Program-made: the position numbers and the translations under genes
The notes under the pieces: model-generated
Told to the model about the DNA's origin: nothing
The model's input: the letters and a program-made list of their open reading frames with translations, nothing else
Database searches by the model: none
Shown: one piece after another, positions 43,558 through 55,104 of the stretch
Layout of the letters: each line of letters opens with the position of its first letter
How positions within the stretch are numbered: the first letter of the stretch is position 1
NCBI GenBank assembly: GCA_023213315.1
Contig: JAKCPI010003260.1
Location: 124,001 to 188,000 of the forward strand
DNA length: 64,000 nucleotides
Source of the DNA: Euborellia annulipes
Lineage: Eukaryota; Arthropoda; Insecta; Dermaptera; Anisolabididae
Direction: 5' to 3'

Positions 43558-43694
43558 TTAAAGCCAAGTTTTAAGAAAATGTGTTTGTGCAATAATTCGA
43601 TAAAAGTGGAGAGATGGCACTTATTCCTGATGAAAATTACTTTTTTCTTTCCTCTGATGAATTAATAACGGATATAGCAAAAGTCTTATATGTA

Positions 43695-43780
43695 TACAAC
43701 GAGTCATATATGACCTGAGTTGCCGAAAAGACTCTGTGTGTGAGTGAGAGTGTGAATGAAGAAAAAATATGAGTATTTTT
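43695..43780 (+). repeat. SINE family 1 tail fragment
   Basis: ATGACCTGAGTTGCCGAAAAG, a GT-rich stretch and GAAAAAATATGAGT match the 3' part of the SINE body and its tail. Confidence 0.65.
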
Positions 43781-44221
43781 TCCTCTGATGACTTACAACA
43801 AGAAGAGATAATTAATTAATTAATTAAATGATGAAACAGTGATATTTCAAAGAACATTTGCGATACTATAGTTCATGAGCTCGTAGTTACTCCTGGGAGA
43901 TGATGATAATATAATATTTTTTTTTTTTTTAATTATTCTATTTTTAATATTTTGTATAATCCCAAGGACAAATCTTATTCATTATTAGTGATTTCAATTT
44001 GAAATTTAGGATTTATTTTTAGATGAACTCATTTAGGATCAGTAGAGTTTCGAGAGCTAAGCTTTGGACATGAAATGTCTATTTTCAGGATGGCCTAAAC
44101 ATGAACCAAAATAACTTTTTATTCGCAAAATGTTTATCAGTTAATCGATAAAGCCTAATCAATTTAGCCAACTAAAAGTTTGTTGAAAAAGCCCAAACAA
44201 GACAGCTTCTATTGGGAATAA
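43781..44221. other. AT-rich noncoding DNA
   Basis: No gene or clear repeat is recognised. Confidence 0.45.
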
Positions 44222-44442
44222 TAGCTCTAACGATTTGGATTAAAATTGAAAATCAATTATTTTTTAGATGCTCTTTAAAATGTATATTCTCATTTTACCT
44301 TCCAAATTGTTTGAAACATACTTTACTCTTGTACTTCATAGGAATGAGAAATGGTTGCCATTTCAAAATATAAACATTTTTCTATGTTTATAAATTTCCT
44401 TGGAAGGAAAAAAAAAAAAATTATATCTTGAATTCAAATGTA
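44222..44442 (+). repeat. Repeat A internal part, interrupted by a TA MITE
   Basis: GATTAAAATTGAAAATCAATT, TTAGATGCTCTTTAAAATGT, CTTGTACTTCATAGGAA and ATCTTGAATTCAAATGTA are in the family order. The copy stops exactly where the MITE at 44,443 begins. Confidence 0.85.
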
Positions 44443-44668
44443 CAGGGAGCGCCACATTTAAGTCCCCACCTGATAGCTATAGCCTTAAGTATATGGTATA
44501 GTATATGGTGTATAGGTAAATAATATTAATGACCGAAAAGGTAAAACGTAAAATCTGGTACAGATGATTTTATTTTACCTTTTCAAATTTAAAATTATTT
44601 CACCATATACTATACCATATATTTAAGGCTCTAACTATCAGGTGGGGACATAATTGTGGCGCTCACTG
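44443..44668. mobile_element. TA-flanked palindromic MITE (mariner-type)
   Basis: 226 bp, flanked by TA on both sides, with ~70-base inverted repeats that start CAGGGAGCGCCACA and include GTCCCCACCTGATAG and ATATGGTATAGTATATGG. The GCGCCACA start recalls the MITEs at 19,827 and 37,909. Confidence 0.92.
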
Positions 44669-44677
44669 TACTGTTAG

Positions 44678-45058
44678 TACGTAACTGCAAAGTTGACAAG
44701 CATGCACGTGCAATCTTTTTGTACCAGCATGCACAAATTCCCTTCGGCACCACACGGCACAAGCATGCTTGTGGAAGAAACAGCTTATGCTGAAAATTAG
44801 CCTAAAAATGTCAAACTCGGAAGGTTATTTATTCGAAGTTAACAAGAAATACTTGCTTTAAGCAGAGACACAATGAATATTAATATTTTAATTGAAGTTT
44901 TAAATGAATTAATAGACTATATATTAAATAATTATCAAATGTCAAGACGTCTATAAAATGGCGGAGAGTTTTGCTTGCGCAAAATTCTCCTACAGACGCT
45001 ACAGTTTGCTTGTACAAAAAGATTGCAGGTGCATGCTTGTTAACTTTGCAGTTACGTA
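44678..45058. mobile_element. Inverted-repeat MITE (TACGTAACTGC family)
   Basis: 381 bp with ~55-base inverted repeats: TACGTAACTGCAAAGTTGAC, AAGCATGCACGTGCAATC and TTTTTGTAC on the left find their complements at 45,003-45,058. It lies only nine bases from the preceding MITE. A target duplication is not clear. Confidence 0.87.
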
Positions 45059-45164
45059 TTGTAGCAGCCTTTAGAAATTAAATTCACCAAAACCAAACAA
45101 CCAAAACAAAATCAATTTTAAGTATGAAGTAATTGAGCTATGAAGTTGAAATTTAATATTTAAG

Positions 45165-45565
45165 TTAAGCACCCACTTGAGGCGTGAAAATAAGCTTTTA
45201 ATCAAAATCGGCCAAAAAGTACTAGTACTTTACTGATGCACTTTTTCAGTTTTTTTCGATTTTCTTAAAATTTTCTCCAACAATTTTGATTAAAATTCAA
45301 AAATCACTTATTTTTTAGATGCTCTTTAAAATTTATATTCCCATTTTGCCATTGAAATCTTTTGACGACCACTTGACTCTTGTACTTCATAGGAAAGATA
45401 GGAGAAATGGTTGCCATGGTAACAAAATAAATATTTTACTGTTTATAAATTTTACATTTTTCAAATGTACTGTACTGTCGGAAACTAAATAGATGTCGAC
45501 ACTGGTGTGACAACCACAGAACACCACTTTCAATTAGCGAAGGTAAAAGAAAGTTTTGTGCATTT
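45165..45565 (+). repeat. Repeat A copy lacking the 5' end
   Basis: It has blocks TTAAGCACCC, CAAAATCGGCCAAAAAGT, ACTAGTACTTTACTGATGC, TTAGATGCTCTTTAAAAT and GGTTGCCATGGTAACAAAAT, then a degenerate terminal hairpin (CTGGTGTGACAACCAC). Confidence 0.85.
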
Positions 45566-46449
45566 TAAAATTTGCTCAACCTTTTTCGATGACCTCGTAT
45601 TTGTTGTCTTTATAGATGTTCACTTATTACAAAGGATAATCCCAGGAAATTCCAAAGAAAAATATTTCCCTCTTTTATAAGATATATCTTTGTAATTCGT
45701 TTGAGTCAGCTTTTTATTTTTTTTACCTCTAGGTTTTCTTTTATTTTATTTATTTATTTTTTTTTAGACTTATTATAGAAAATATTTTAAAGGCTTATTG
45801 GATGGCCAAAAAAATTTTCCTTTTTCGATAGTATAGTCAGAAAAAAAAAATCTCCCTATCGTGTTTATTTGTAGTTTAACCGCAATTTATCTCTATCGAC
45901 GAGATAACGTCTCTTGGCAAGGAAGTATTGTTTTCGTGAGAAAATTTCGAATTGGCAATATATTTTAACTGAAATACTACTTGTTGTTGTTGGTCTTCTC
46001 CTTTTTCATAGAAATCATCAGCCATTTTAATTACACTTTTTGAAAAAGATATTAAATTTTCAAAGGATAACAAACAAAAGAGAGTGAATCCGAATTCAAA
46101 ATAATCTCATTTAAAATATGATATTTTTGTCGTTAATTAACCTAAAAAAAAAAGAAGAAAGTCATTATTGCTGCCAATCCTCATCTTTTCTGTAACTATT
46201 ACTTTTATTTGGTTTAAAGGACTTTTGGGGTGTATTGTGAATGTTTTTTAAGAGACAAAAGGAAACTCATTTAGAGATGTAAGCAAAGTCGTTTAGTTAG
46301 AAAAAAAAGTAACTTCCTTTACTTTTAGTAATGACTCTAGAACCTTTAGACTTTAATGTTTAAAAAAAAAAATAAATAAATAGCTTTTTCAATAAAAAAT
46401 TTTGATATTTTTTTTTACGCAATTAAGAATATGCTAATTTGTGTTAGCT
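45566..46449. other. AT-rich noncoding DNA
   Basis: No gene is supported. A minus-strand frame (45,876-46,073) has moderately varied codons around MADDFYEKGEDQQQQ but no recognisable domain and no convincing donor site. Confidence 0.35.
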
Positions 46450-46454
46450 ACTAT

Positions 46455-46992
46455 CTTATTTTTACTTTCTCCTACCTATATGTGAAATATTTAGAGAAAG
46501 TATTGCGATAATGTCAAAAATTTGATGTCGGGACTTTGATAGAAATCATGTTTTGAGGGCCCCGCCAAAAAAGTGGGTCCCGCAAATTGGTCTGACCGTG
46601 TGTCTGTGTGTAACAATTTTAAGCATGAAGTTATTGAGCTAGGTGATTAAAACTTTATGTTTAAGTTGAGTACCCTCCCGGATAGTCAAAATAGGCCAAA
46701 AAGTACTAGTACTTTACTGAAGTACTTTTTCAGCTTTTTTCGATTTTCTCAAATTGAATCTAACGATTTTGATTAAAATTTATAAATCAATTATTTTTTT
46801 AGATCGTCTTCAAAATGTATATATTAATTTTGCCCTGAAAGTTTAGTGAAGTACACTTTGCTGATGTAGTATTTCAGATTTTTACTTATGAAATGCAAGT
46901 GTTCAAGTTTGGAACTAAGGTGCACAGTACACAACTTTCTCTTGTCGAAGAGTTGAGAGAAAGTTGTGTGTGCGACCAGTCACACCAGATTT
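46455..46992 (+). repeat. Repeat A copy, plus orientation, central deletion
   Basis: It starts TTTACTTTCTCCTACC, continues through GATGTCGGGACTTTGATAG, CAAAAAGTACTAGTAC and GATTTTCTCAAATTGAATC, and ends at the terminal hairpin (ACACAACTTTCTCTTG...GTCACACCAGAT). The GGTTGCCATGG block is deleted. Confidence 0.85.
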
Positions 46993-47589
46993 TTTTTTAA
47001 AGAACTAAGGAATACCACTCACTCACTTATAAAATTGATGCATAATAAAATGAATGATATTTTCTACTAAAAAATAAATTTTATATATCAATTCATTGTC
47101 AATCAGATATAGAGGTCGGGTGAATAATTTTTCCTTCTTTCTGATAAGATTGCTGGAACTCATTACGAGATATGAAAGAAAAATGACTTTCATGCTGATA
47201 GATACTTTCTTTCTCTCGGCTATCAAAAAGTATTGAACCAAGTGGAACAAAGAAAAAGACAAGAAGATGGGGAACTTGAGATGAAAGACATCTTGCTCTA
47301 AAAGAATAAATGTTTGTCGTTGAGCCACAATGCTACAAAAATGAATGGCTCTTCCTACCCTCCCGCTCTCTCTCACCCTTCCACTCGTCCCACAAAACCA
47401 TCCAGGAAAGTTTTTTTTTTTTTTTTTTTTCATCTTGTCTATTCGGATGAAACAAAGAAAGATTATCGTTTACTTAATTATCAATTAGAGGGCAGAAAAA
47501 AAAATATATAAAGGGCTGTCTGTCTTTTCTTCTTGCTAACTAAATAAATAAGGTTTTTAATAAATGTTCAAGAGAAATTTTAGAAAAAA
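46993..47589. other. AT-rich noncoding DNA
   Basis: No gene or clear repeat is recognised; a T-run lies at 47,409-47,430. Confidence 0.45.
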
Positions 47590-48115
47590 ATCTGGTATAA
47601 TAGTCGCACAGCACACAACTTTCTCTTACCTTCGGTAATTGAAACTTGTGTCTGTCTGTTTTTTGTGTCGACTTATATTTAGTTTCCGCCGATTTATTAA
47701 AATTCCAGATGTAATAAAATCTATAAGGGAAAATATTGATATTCTCTTACCATGGCAACCATTACTCCTATCTTTCCTATGAAGTACAAGAGTATAGTGT
47801 GCTTCAAACGATTTCAATGGCAAAATGAGAATATACATTTTAAAAAATAATTAATTTTAATCAAAATCCTTGGAGCGAATTTTGAGAAGATGGAAAAAAA
47901 AATGAAAAAGTACATCAATAAAGTATTAGTTCTCGTTTGCCGATTTTGATCAAAAGCTTCGTGTCACGTGTCAGAGGGGTGACTAACTTAAATATAAAAT
48001 TTCAACCTCCTAGCTCTTTTCGTTTTTGTATCAAAATCTCGACATCAAATTTTTGAATTGAATCCAATACTTTCTCACTATACAGATATACATTAACATA
48101 TATAGAGGAAAATTT
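47590..48115 (-). repeat. Repeat A copy, minus orientation, nearly complete
   Basis: It runs from ATCTGGTATAATAGTCGCACAG (half of the terminal hairpin) through TACCATGGCAACC, GAAGTACAAGAGTATAGTG, AAAGTATTAGTTCTC, GGGGTGACTAACTTAAATAT and ATCAAAATCTCGACATC to ATTAACATATATAGAGG. Confidence 0.88.
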
Positions 48116-48204
48116 TTGCCGTTGACGTTAAAATCACTTGACCTATTTTTAGCAAAACTTTATTTTTTTCCGCCTCTTTATTATTATTATTATTTTTTTT
48201 TTTG

Positions 48205-48290
48205 TTGGTTTATCTAAATATCTCGCGGCACCCCTTAGGCATTCTCGCGGCATCCTTGGGTGCCGGGGCACACCGGTTGGGAACCACTGC
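48205..48290. mobile_element. hAT-type MITE right end
   Basis: TCTCGCGGCACCCCTTAGGC, GGGTGCCGGGGCACACCGG and TTGGGAACCACTG match the right end of the complete element at 49,875-50,161. The left half is missing. Confidence 0.75.
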
Positions 48291-49176
48291 TTTAAAAAGT
48301 CGCTGTCAATTTTAACAATACTAATATTAATAATAATTTTACTAACACTAGTAGACAAAATGAAATGTTTTTTGAGCCCGGACAAAATTTCTTCAGATTC
48401 TTAAAACTCTTAAAATAACCTCCTGAATGCAAATATGACCTCCATTTCCCCCAACCACTTCGGGGCACATACCCCTTTCCACCCCTTTTAATTAATTTTA
48501 GGGCCATGAATTAAATTTGGAAGAATGAAAAGGAATATTTTACCCTTAATATTTCTTCTGAAAGTCTAGAGAGTGAAAAGTTCAAAAACACGAACATTTG
48601 GATTCAAAGGGGGGGGGGGGTCCTTTAAGTTGCAAAAAATCATTAAAAATTAAAAAAAATTTAAAAAATCGATTTTTTTTAAAATTTTTTTTGTGATATA
48701 AAAGAGAGATAAATATTTATTACAAAGTATTTATGAATAGAGAATATTTATATTTTAATTTTTTTTTAATACATATTTTTAAAAATATATTTAATTTTTC
48801 GAACCATTTTCATATTTAAAGAAAAAATTTTTTTTTGAAAAATAGTCGGTCAAAAAAGTCGCTTTTCTTTAAAATAGTCTCTGAGAGTCAAAAAAGTGCC
48901 AAAAAAGTCTCAAAAGTCGTTTTTCAAAATCTCAAAATACGTTTAATTTTATGAGATCGGTGGAGATATCTGATAAAATCTTGAAAAGTCTCAAAATTGA
49001 CAAAAGTCGAAAGACTTTTTTTCCGCTCTCTATATATAAGTAAGAGAAAGTAAAAAAGAATATCTATTAAAATAATAAGAATAGAATAATAAGCCTATTA
49101 AAATAATGCTAATATGCATCTGGAATTAGAATATAATAAATCATTATTAACTACATTTGAATCTTCCACTGCCTCT
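48291..49176. other. AT-rich DNA with G-run
   Basis: No gene is supported. A G-run lies at 48,610-48,620, and 48,830-49,020 contains a loosely repeated AAAAAGTC motif. Confidence 0.45.
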
Positions 49177-49737
49177 CAAAGGCGGATACAAGGGGGGGGG
49201 GTAAAGGGAGTAATTACCCCCCCCCCCCCCCGAGATTTGAAAAAATACTTTTTTTTCGAAAAAAAAATTTAAATTTTTAATGTAAAATTTTAAAAATTAA
49301 TACTTATTTTTTTTTTTTTAATTTTATTTACTCCGGTACTTGGTTTTACACCATTTTCCCTATATTACAATTTTTTATTTTTTTTCTCTCTGTACAGACT
49401 GTGTCCGACCGTCAAGCATTGATAAAAAAAAAAAAAAGAATAGGAAGACCATTGAGAAAAATAATAGACTATATAGCAAAAAATGAGAATAAAGCAAAAA
49501 ATGAATATAGCAGAAAATAAATACAAAAAATAAATATATAGTAAGAACATTAATAAAAAAAATATATATCTAAAATAAGAATCCTGATAAAAATACATCC
49601 TGAAATTAATACTTAAAAATTTGATTTGTATTTATTATCTGGCAAACAAGTAGAGAATGCGCCGAAAGTAAGAAAAAAATTGTGTGCTGTGCGACAACTC
49701 CCACCAGCCCCGAGAAACACCTCTGGATCCGCCCTTG
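49177..49737. mobile_element. hAT-type MITE with perfect 8-bp target duplication
   Basis: Terminal repeats CAAAGGCGGATACA / TGGATCCGCCCTTG bound 561 bp. Both flanks are CTGCCTCT (49,169-49,176 and 49,738-49,745). G-run near the left end and C-run shortly after form a strong hairpin. A piece of repeat A terminal hairpin (GTGTGCTGTGCGAC, 49,682-49,695) is inside. Confidence 0.88.
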
Positions 49738-49874
49738 CTGCCTCTCCGCCTTTACTACATTTTAAAAATTTTACTGAAAAAACCAATTATGTATTCAGAT
49801 TAATTTTCAAAATATTAGCTATACACCTCTGCTAAAAATATTGGTAAAATAATATGTATCGTTAAAGTCTATAG

Positions 49875-50161
49875 CAGTGTTTCCCAACCCTTTGAAGTTC
49901 ACTCACCCTTCCTTGAACTAAAAAAAAAAATTAAGCTTAATATGTAAAATTTATCTATAGAAAACAAGTATTACTGAATCGACCTCTATCACCATCTGCA
50001 GTGCATGAGAGTAATAAATTTGACTTACTTTATTTCAAGTCCTTAAAAGACATTAGGCTTAAGTTTAGGATAATTTTTTTTTTATCTTAATATCTCACGG
50101 CACCCCTTAGCCAATCACTCGGCACCCTTGGGTGCCGGGGCAAACCGGTTGGGAACCACTG
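49875..50161. mobile_element. hAT-type MITE (CAGTGGTTCCCAACC ends) with perfect 8-bp duplication
   Basis: CAGTGTTTCCCAACC at the left and GGTTGGGAACCACTG at the right are classic hAT termini. GTCTATAG flanks both sides (49,867-49,874, 50,162-50,169). The element is 287 bp and has no gene. Confidence 0.95.
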
Positions 50162-50384
50162 GTCTATAGGTTTAAGATGTCGAAAAAACTTGACAAAAAA
50201 AATCTTAGAATGATAAAAGCCCTCCTTTCCTTTGATTAGGGACCGGCATTAAATTATAAAGAGGCGCTTAGATATTAGTTATTAAATAACTTTAAAAAAA
50301 ATGTATTTTGATTAAATATTATTTTGAATGAGTAAATGAATAACATTTACATGAATTCATTATAACCTTGAAAATAAAGGTAGA

Positions 50385-50482
50385 TTATACCAGATGGCTT
50401 AAATAGAAATGCCTGAACCCACAATAGATAATATTATATTACAACGGTTATCGTCAAAGTCTTAAATAAAAAAAAAAAGGTA
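50385..50482 (+). repeat. SINE family 1 body fragment
   Basis: ACCAGATGGCTTAAATAGAAA, TGCCTGAACCCAC, ACAACGGTTATCGTCAAAG and a final A-run match the SINE body; head and GT-rich part are missing. Confidence 0.75.
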
Positions 50483-50559
50483 GATTATTTTTTTATTTAT
50501 TTAAATATAAATAATATAATAATCGTTGTTTTATTTTTGTTATTAATCAATATATTTAA

Positions 50560-50890
50560 CTTAAGAATGCGTCTATATTTTCGTTGCAACTCGAAAGAGA
50601 GCTCCGCCGTTCGGCCTTCCTCCCCTCCATGCGCACAGCTCGCTAGTCGTCCAATAGAATTCGACTCGGCACTCGTACGTCGGGAAAAGAAAGGAGATGA
50701 GACATGCGGACAGTTTCGAGTTGGCTCTCGTACCGTAAACATCTTGCGTGCAATTTTGTGAAAAGTTAATTTTTTTTATAAATTAAACCTCTTGCGTGCA
50801 ATTTTGTGAAAAGTCAATTTTTCTTATGTTATTATTTTTTATTAAAATAAATTTTATATAGTAATTTTTAAATATTTTAAAATTACTACT
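50560..50890 (+). promoter_or_regulatory. GC-rich upstream region and 5' leader of the three-exon gene
   Basis: A 170-base GC-rich patch with several CpG (50,575-50,745) lies before the start codon, in contrast to AT-rich flanks, as expected of a promoter or first exon. A direct repeat (CTTGCGTGCAATTTTGTGAA) occurs twice, at 50,742-50,761 and 50,790-50,809. No TATA box was singled out. An additional 5' noncoding exon is possible. Confidence 0.45.
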
Positions 50891-52537
50891 ATGGATAAAA
50901 AAAAAAGATCTAAAAGAAAGAATGTCAGAACCTCTATTGAACTGAAAAAAGAGCTTATTGCGAAATTTGAAAAAGGAGTAAGAGTTGCGACTCTCGCCAC
51001 TCAATATGGTATAGCGAAATCTACAATATCGTCCATAATTAAAAAGAAAGACATAATAAAAGAAGCTAATGTGGCAAAAGGAGTTTGCGCTCTTGCTGCA
51101 AACAGATCGAGTTTAGTTGAAGAATTGGAACAACTATTAGCAATTTGGGTGAATGAAAAACGTTTGATTGGAGAACTTGTTACTGAAGCAATTATTTGTG
51201 ACAAAGCAAAAGAGTTGCATTTACAACTTTTATTAAACAATCCTGAAACTAGTGATGATTTTAAAGCAAGTAGAGGATGGTTTTGTCGGTTTAAGAAACG
51301 AAGTGGCATTCTTGTTGTAAAACATGGAGAGACTAGTCTTAATAGCAGCGCTAATAGAGATGCTAAAAAATTTAGTCAAAATTTAAAAAAACTTGTAGAG
51401 ACTGAAAGATATACTCCTGAACAAGTTTTTAGTTGTGATGAAGTTAGCTTATTCTGGAAAAAGGTGCCAAATAATACCTATATTATAAAAGAAGAAAGAT
51501 CAGTGAATGATTTGGAGTGTATGAAAGAAAGACTCACTCTTTTGTTTTGTTCTAATGCCAGTGGAGAGCTCAAAATAAAACCTATGCTTGTCTACAAAAC
51601 TGAAACTCCAAGTGTATTTAAGAAAAATAATGTTATAAAGAGTAACCTATGTGTAATGTGGAGAGCTAACAGTAAAACTTGGGTTTCAAGACAGCTCTTG
51701 GCTGAATGGATCCGGGAAGAGTTTGCCCCAACTGTAAAAAAATACTTGAAGGAAAAAAATTTGCCAATTAAGGCGCTTCTAATTATGGACACCGATCCCG
51801 CTCATCCTCCTAGCTTGGAACAAGATTTGGAAGATGAATATAACTTTATCAAAGTGAAATTCTTATCCTTTAATATCTCTCCATTACTCCACCCCATGGA
51901 TCACCAAGTCATGTCCTACTTCAAGAGGCTTTATACAAAAGCAGTTTTTCAAAGTTGTTTTCAAGTGATTTCCCTAAAAGACTTAACTTTCTGGGATTTT
52001 TGGAAAAATCATTTTAATATCCTGCATTGTTTGAGGATAATTGACAAAGCCTGGATGGAAGTTTCACCTAAGATGCTAAACTATTCATGGAAAAGATTGT
52101 GGCCAGAGTGTGTACCAGAAATAAACGTTAATGACCTAGCAAGAGAACAGAAATCTATAGAGGAAGATATTGTATCTTTGGGAAATTCTATGGGTTTGAT
52201 ATTGAATTATAAAGATATTGAAGAATTGGTAACAAATCACAAGAAAGACTTTTCATTAGAGGAGCTCCAAGAAATGAACCGAAAACAACAAGAAGAACTT
52301 TCTGTAGAGGAAATGAGCATTTCCACTTCAGAAATTAATAAACTATGTTACCATTGGGAGTTGATACAGAGATTAGTTGAAAAATGGCATCCAAATATTG
52401 CTGTGGCTAACAGGAGCATCAATCTCTTCAATGACAATGTTATTGATCATTTTAAAAAAATTGCCAAAAATCGTGAAAGACAAACCAAAAATTTGCCTTC
52501 TACGTCCAAAGAACGCTGTCAATTCTCATCAATACAG
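50891..52537 (+). CDS. Tigger/jerky-type CENP-B-like protein, exon 1
   Basis: The first 549 residues of a pogo/Tigger-family protein. Residues ~8-58 form a Psq/CENP-B N-terminal helix-turn-helix (ATLATQYGIAKSTISSIIK), ~72-140 the CENP-B-type DNA-binding helix-turn-helix ending GWFCRFKKRSGI, and ~175-370 a DDE_1 nuclease domain. The catalytic aspartates are at D183 (SCDEVSLFW), D300 (LIMDTDPAHP) and D337 (HPMDHQVMSYFK), all present, but the usual DN after the second strand reads DT and PMDQ reads PMDH. The exon ends CAATACAG-GTAAGA in phase 0. The frame shows no stops or shifts over 1.65 kb. The gene is either a transposase captured by the host or a transposon that acquired introns. Nuclear DNA binding is expected. 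Confidence 0.9.
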
Positions 52538-52644
52538 GTAAGACCGATGATTTATTTTCTCATATGAAAATTTTTAGTTTATTAATAAATAATTTTTTAT
52601 TTAGATAAATTTTGGTGGATGTTCATTCACACATTTTTTAGATT

Positions 52645-53455
52645 TTTACTTTCTCTTACCTCTATATATGTTAATATATAGAAAGAAAAAGTATTGGTTT
52701 CATGTCAAAAATTCGATGTCGAGATTTTGATGGATATATACGTTTTGAGGTTCCCTGAGCCCAAAAAAGTGGTTTTCGCGACATGGTCTGTCTGTGGGTG
52801 TGTGTTCAATTTTAAGCATGAAGGAATTGAGCTAGGAGGTTGAGATTTTATATTTAATTTTTGTACCCTCCTGGACCGTGAAAATAAGCTTTTAAACCAA
52901 ATCGGCCAAAAAGTGCTAATACTTTACTGATGTACTTTTTCAGTTTTTTTTTTTTCGATTTTCTCAAAATTCGCTCCAACGATTTTGATTAAAATTCAAA
53001 AATCAATTATTTTTTAGATGCTCTTTAAATGTATATTCTCATTTTGCCATTGAAATATTCTGAAGACCACTTTACTCTTGTACTTCATAGGAAGGATAGA
53101 TAAATGGTTGCCATGGTACCAAAATATAAAAAATATTGTGTTTTTTTTTTTAAATAAAAAAAACTCACACTTTTTTCTCATTCACACTCACACTCACACA
53201 CACATTCACACAGTCTTTTCGACAACTTAGGCCATTTAAACGCCATTTTGACGATAACCGTTATTATTTATAATATCTATTGGGGGTCCAGGCATTCCTA
53301 TTTAAGCCATTTGGTATCCGCTTCCAACTAGACCAAGCCTGTAGGCTTTTCCCATACTTATAAATTTTACATCTTGAATTCTAATATATTGGCGGAAACT
53401 AAATATATGTCGACACGAATCTGGTGCGACAGTCACACCAGATTTTTTATCAATG
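52645..53455 (+). repeat. Repeat A copy interrupted by a SINE
   Basis: All blocks of the family appear from TTTACTTTCTCTTACC to CAGTCACACCAGATTTTT. A minus-strand SINE (53,150-53,340) splits the copy between GGTTGCCATGG and the ACTTATAAATTTTACATC block. Confidence 0.9.
53150..53340 (-). repeat. SINE family 1, minus orientation, head truncated
   Basis: In minus orientation it reads head-side TACCAAATGGCTTAAATAGG, TGCCTGGACCCCC, TAACGGTTATCG, GGCCTAAGTTG, AAAGACTGTGTG, a GT-rich tail and A-run. It is nested in repeat A. Confidence 0.87.
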
Positions 53456-53962
53456 GTTTATTATTTTTAATTAGCTAGTCAAGGGCGCCTCCAATGCTAA
53501 GGCCATACCATATTAACGCCACCATTCTCTACAATCCTAACAATGTCTTCGAGTATGCAACTTCAATTACAAAATACACATAAATATTATAGGCTTAAAT
53601 ATTAACATTAATAGTTATCAATGATACCTACAATATATAGGCTATAATAAATAAATAAATAGTTAATAAATCTAATTTAATACTATTAAACCAGCAATGT
53701 ACGTTTATTTGTTTGTCAACACAACAGTTCTCGAAAACGGCTCTAACTATTTTTATCAAATTTTAAATATATACATTTCCAGCAAAATATGAAAATTCGA
53801 GTACTAGTACTTTACTGATGTACTTTTTTAGTTTTTTTCAATTTTCCCTTAATTTGCTTTTAACGATTTCTTTCAAATTTTAAATATTTCCTATTTGCGT
53901 TATACAAAACCAAGAACGATTGATCTCGCCTTTGGGAAACCTCGAATACTAGTACTTTACTG

Positions 53963-54295
53963 CAGGGGCGTATATAATATATTTCCCAAATCTATATACA
54001 TATACACGGGTAGGCCTATACAGTGAACAGGGGGTATATAAGAAGGGCCAAGGAGGCCGGGCCCCCACCGAAAAAAATTCCGTCTTCCTAAAAAAAAAAA
54101 TTTTGAAGGGCGGAAAAATTTTTGTGTCCCTAAAAATAAGGTAAAATAATTTTCATGGCAGGGGAAAAAATAAAATTTTGCCACCCTGCGGGAAAAAAAA
54201 ATTTAGTTTCGTCAAAAAATTTTTCCTGCAGAAAATTTTTGAGTTCGTGCCCCCCCCCCCCTCCCCCCGAAAAAAATTTTTTATACACGCCCTTG
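53963..54295. mobile_element. hAT-type MITE with perfect 8-bp duplication inside a repeat A fragment
   Basis: CAGGGGCGTATATA at the left and TATACACGCCCTTG at the right bound 333 bp. CTTTACTG flanks both sides (53,955-53,962 and 54,296-54,303). Flanking sequence AGTACTTTACTGATGTAC is a conserved block of repeat A, so the MITE is younger than that copy. Confidence 0.93.
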
Positions 54296-55104
54296 CTTTA
54301 CTGATGTACTTTTTATATTTTTTTCAATTTGCTCAATATTTATTTGACAATTTATTTCAAATTTTAAACATGTAGGGTAGACTGGGGTAATGGCAGTCAT
54401 CTAAGGAAAAATATTTATAAAAATAATTATTTCGATTTTTTTAAAACAATACTCTTTTAATAGAATGAATGATAATATAATTTTAATAGAATTATATCTA
54501 GTATTAGAAAAAAACATTTTAAATTTGATTAAACCTAATCTTTTTTTTACTAATGGCAAAAAAGTAAAAAATCTACTTTGACCCTGGGGGAATGACAGTC
54601 AGTGATGTCATTGTCTATATAACAATCATTATCAGTGGCGTCATTACAACATTTTCTTGGTAATTTTTTCATTAATAACAATTTTTTTTTAAATCAAGTT
54701 AACTTGAAAAAACCAACTAAAATAGGATGTCGAAAACCAGTCGAAGTTTTTAGATATATTTCCAAATTTAGGATAAAAAGAAACCAGGAGATTTGTGTTC
54801 GTTCTGGGATATCCAGGGCGGCTTAGCGGCAACTTGTCTGTTTTTTGGTCCTGGACCAACCGTGTACATATGTATAACCCGTTTCTCTACCAGCATCATC
54901 CCTGGTTTGGGTTCAATGATCGGAAGAAGAAAGAAAGACCTGTTCTAGTCTCAAGTCCTGGTTGGTCAAAAAATAAGAAAACTCACTTTAGGGGGTCAAG
55001 ATAACAACAATAAACAAAGTAACCATTTGAATAAATATTATATTCCAGATATTTTAATTTTTGGGGGCTTATATTATTAAAAATGTTTTATACTCATTTT
55101 AAAC

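Noticed and set aside
45876..46073. Minus-strand frame starting near MADDFYEKGED as a possible host exon
   Set aside because: No convincing donor site, no known domain and ends in AT-rich sequence; kept only as a remark.
50497..50761. ORFs on both strands over the GC-rich patch upstream of the CENP-B-like gene
   Set aside because: More likely a promoter or leader; GC-rich sequence lacks stops by composition.
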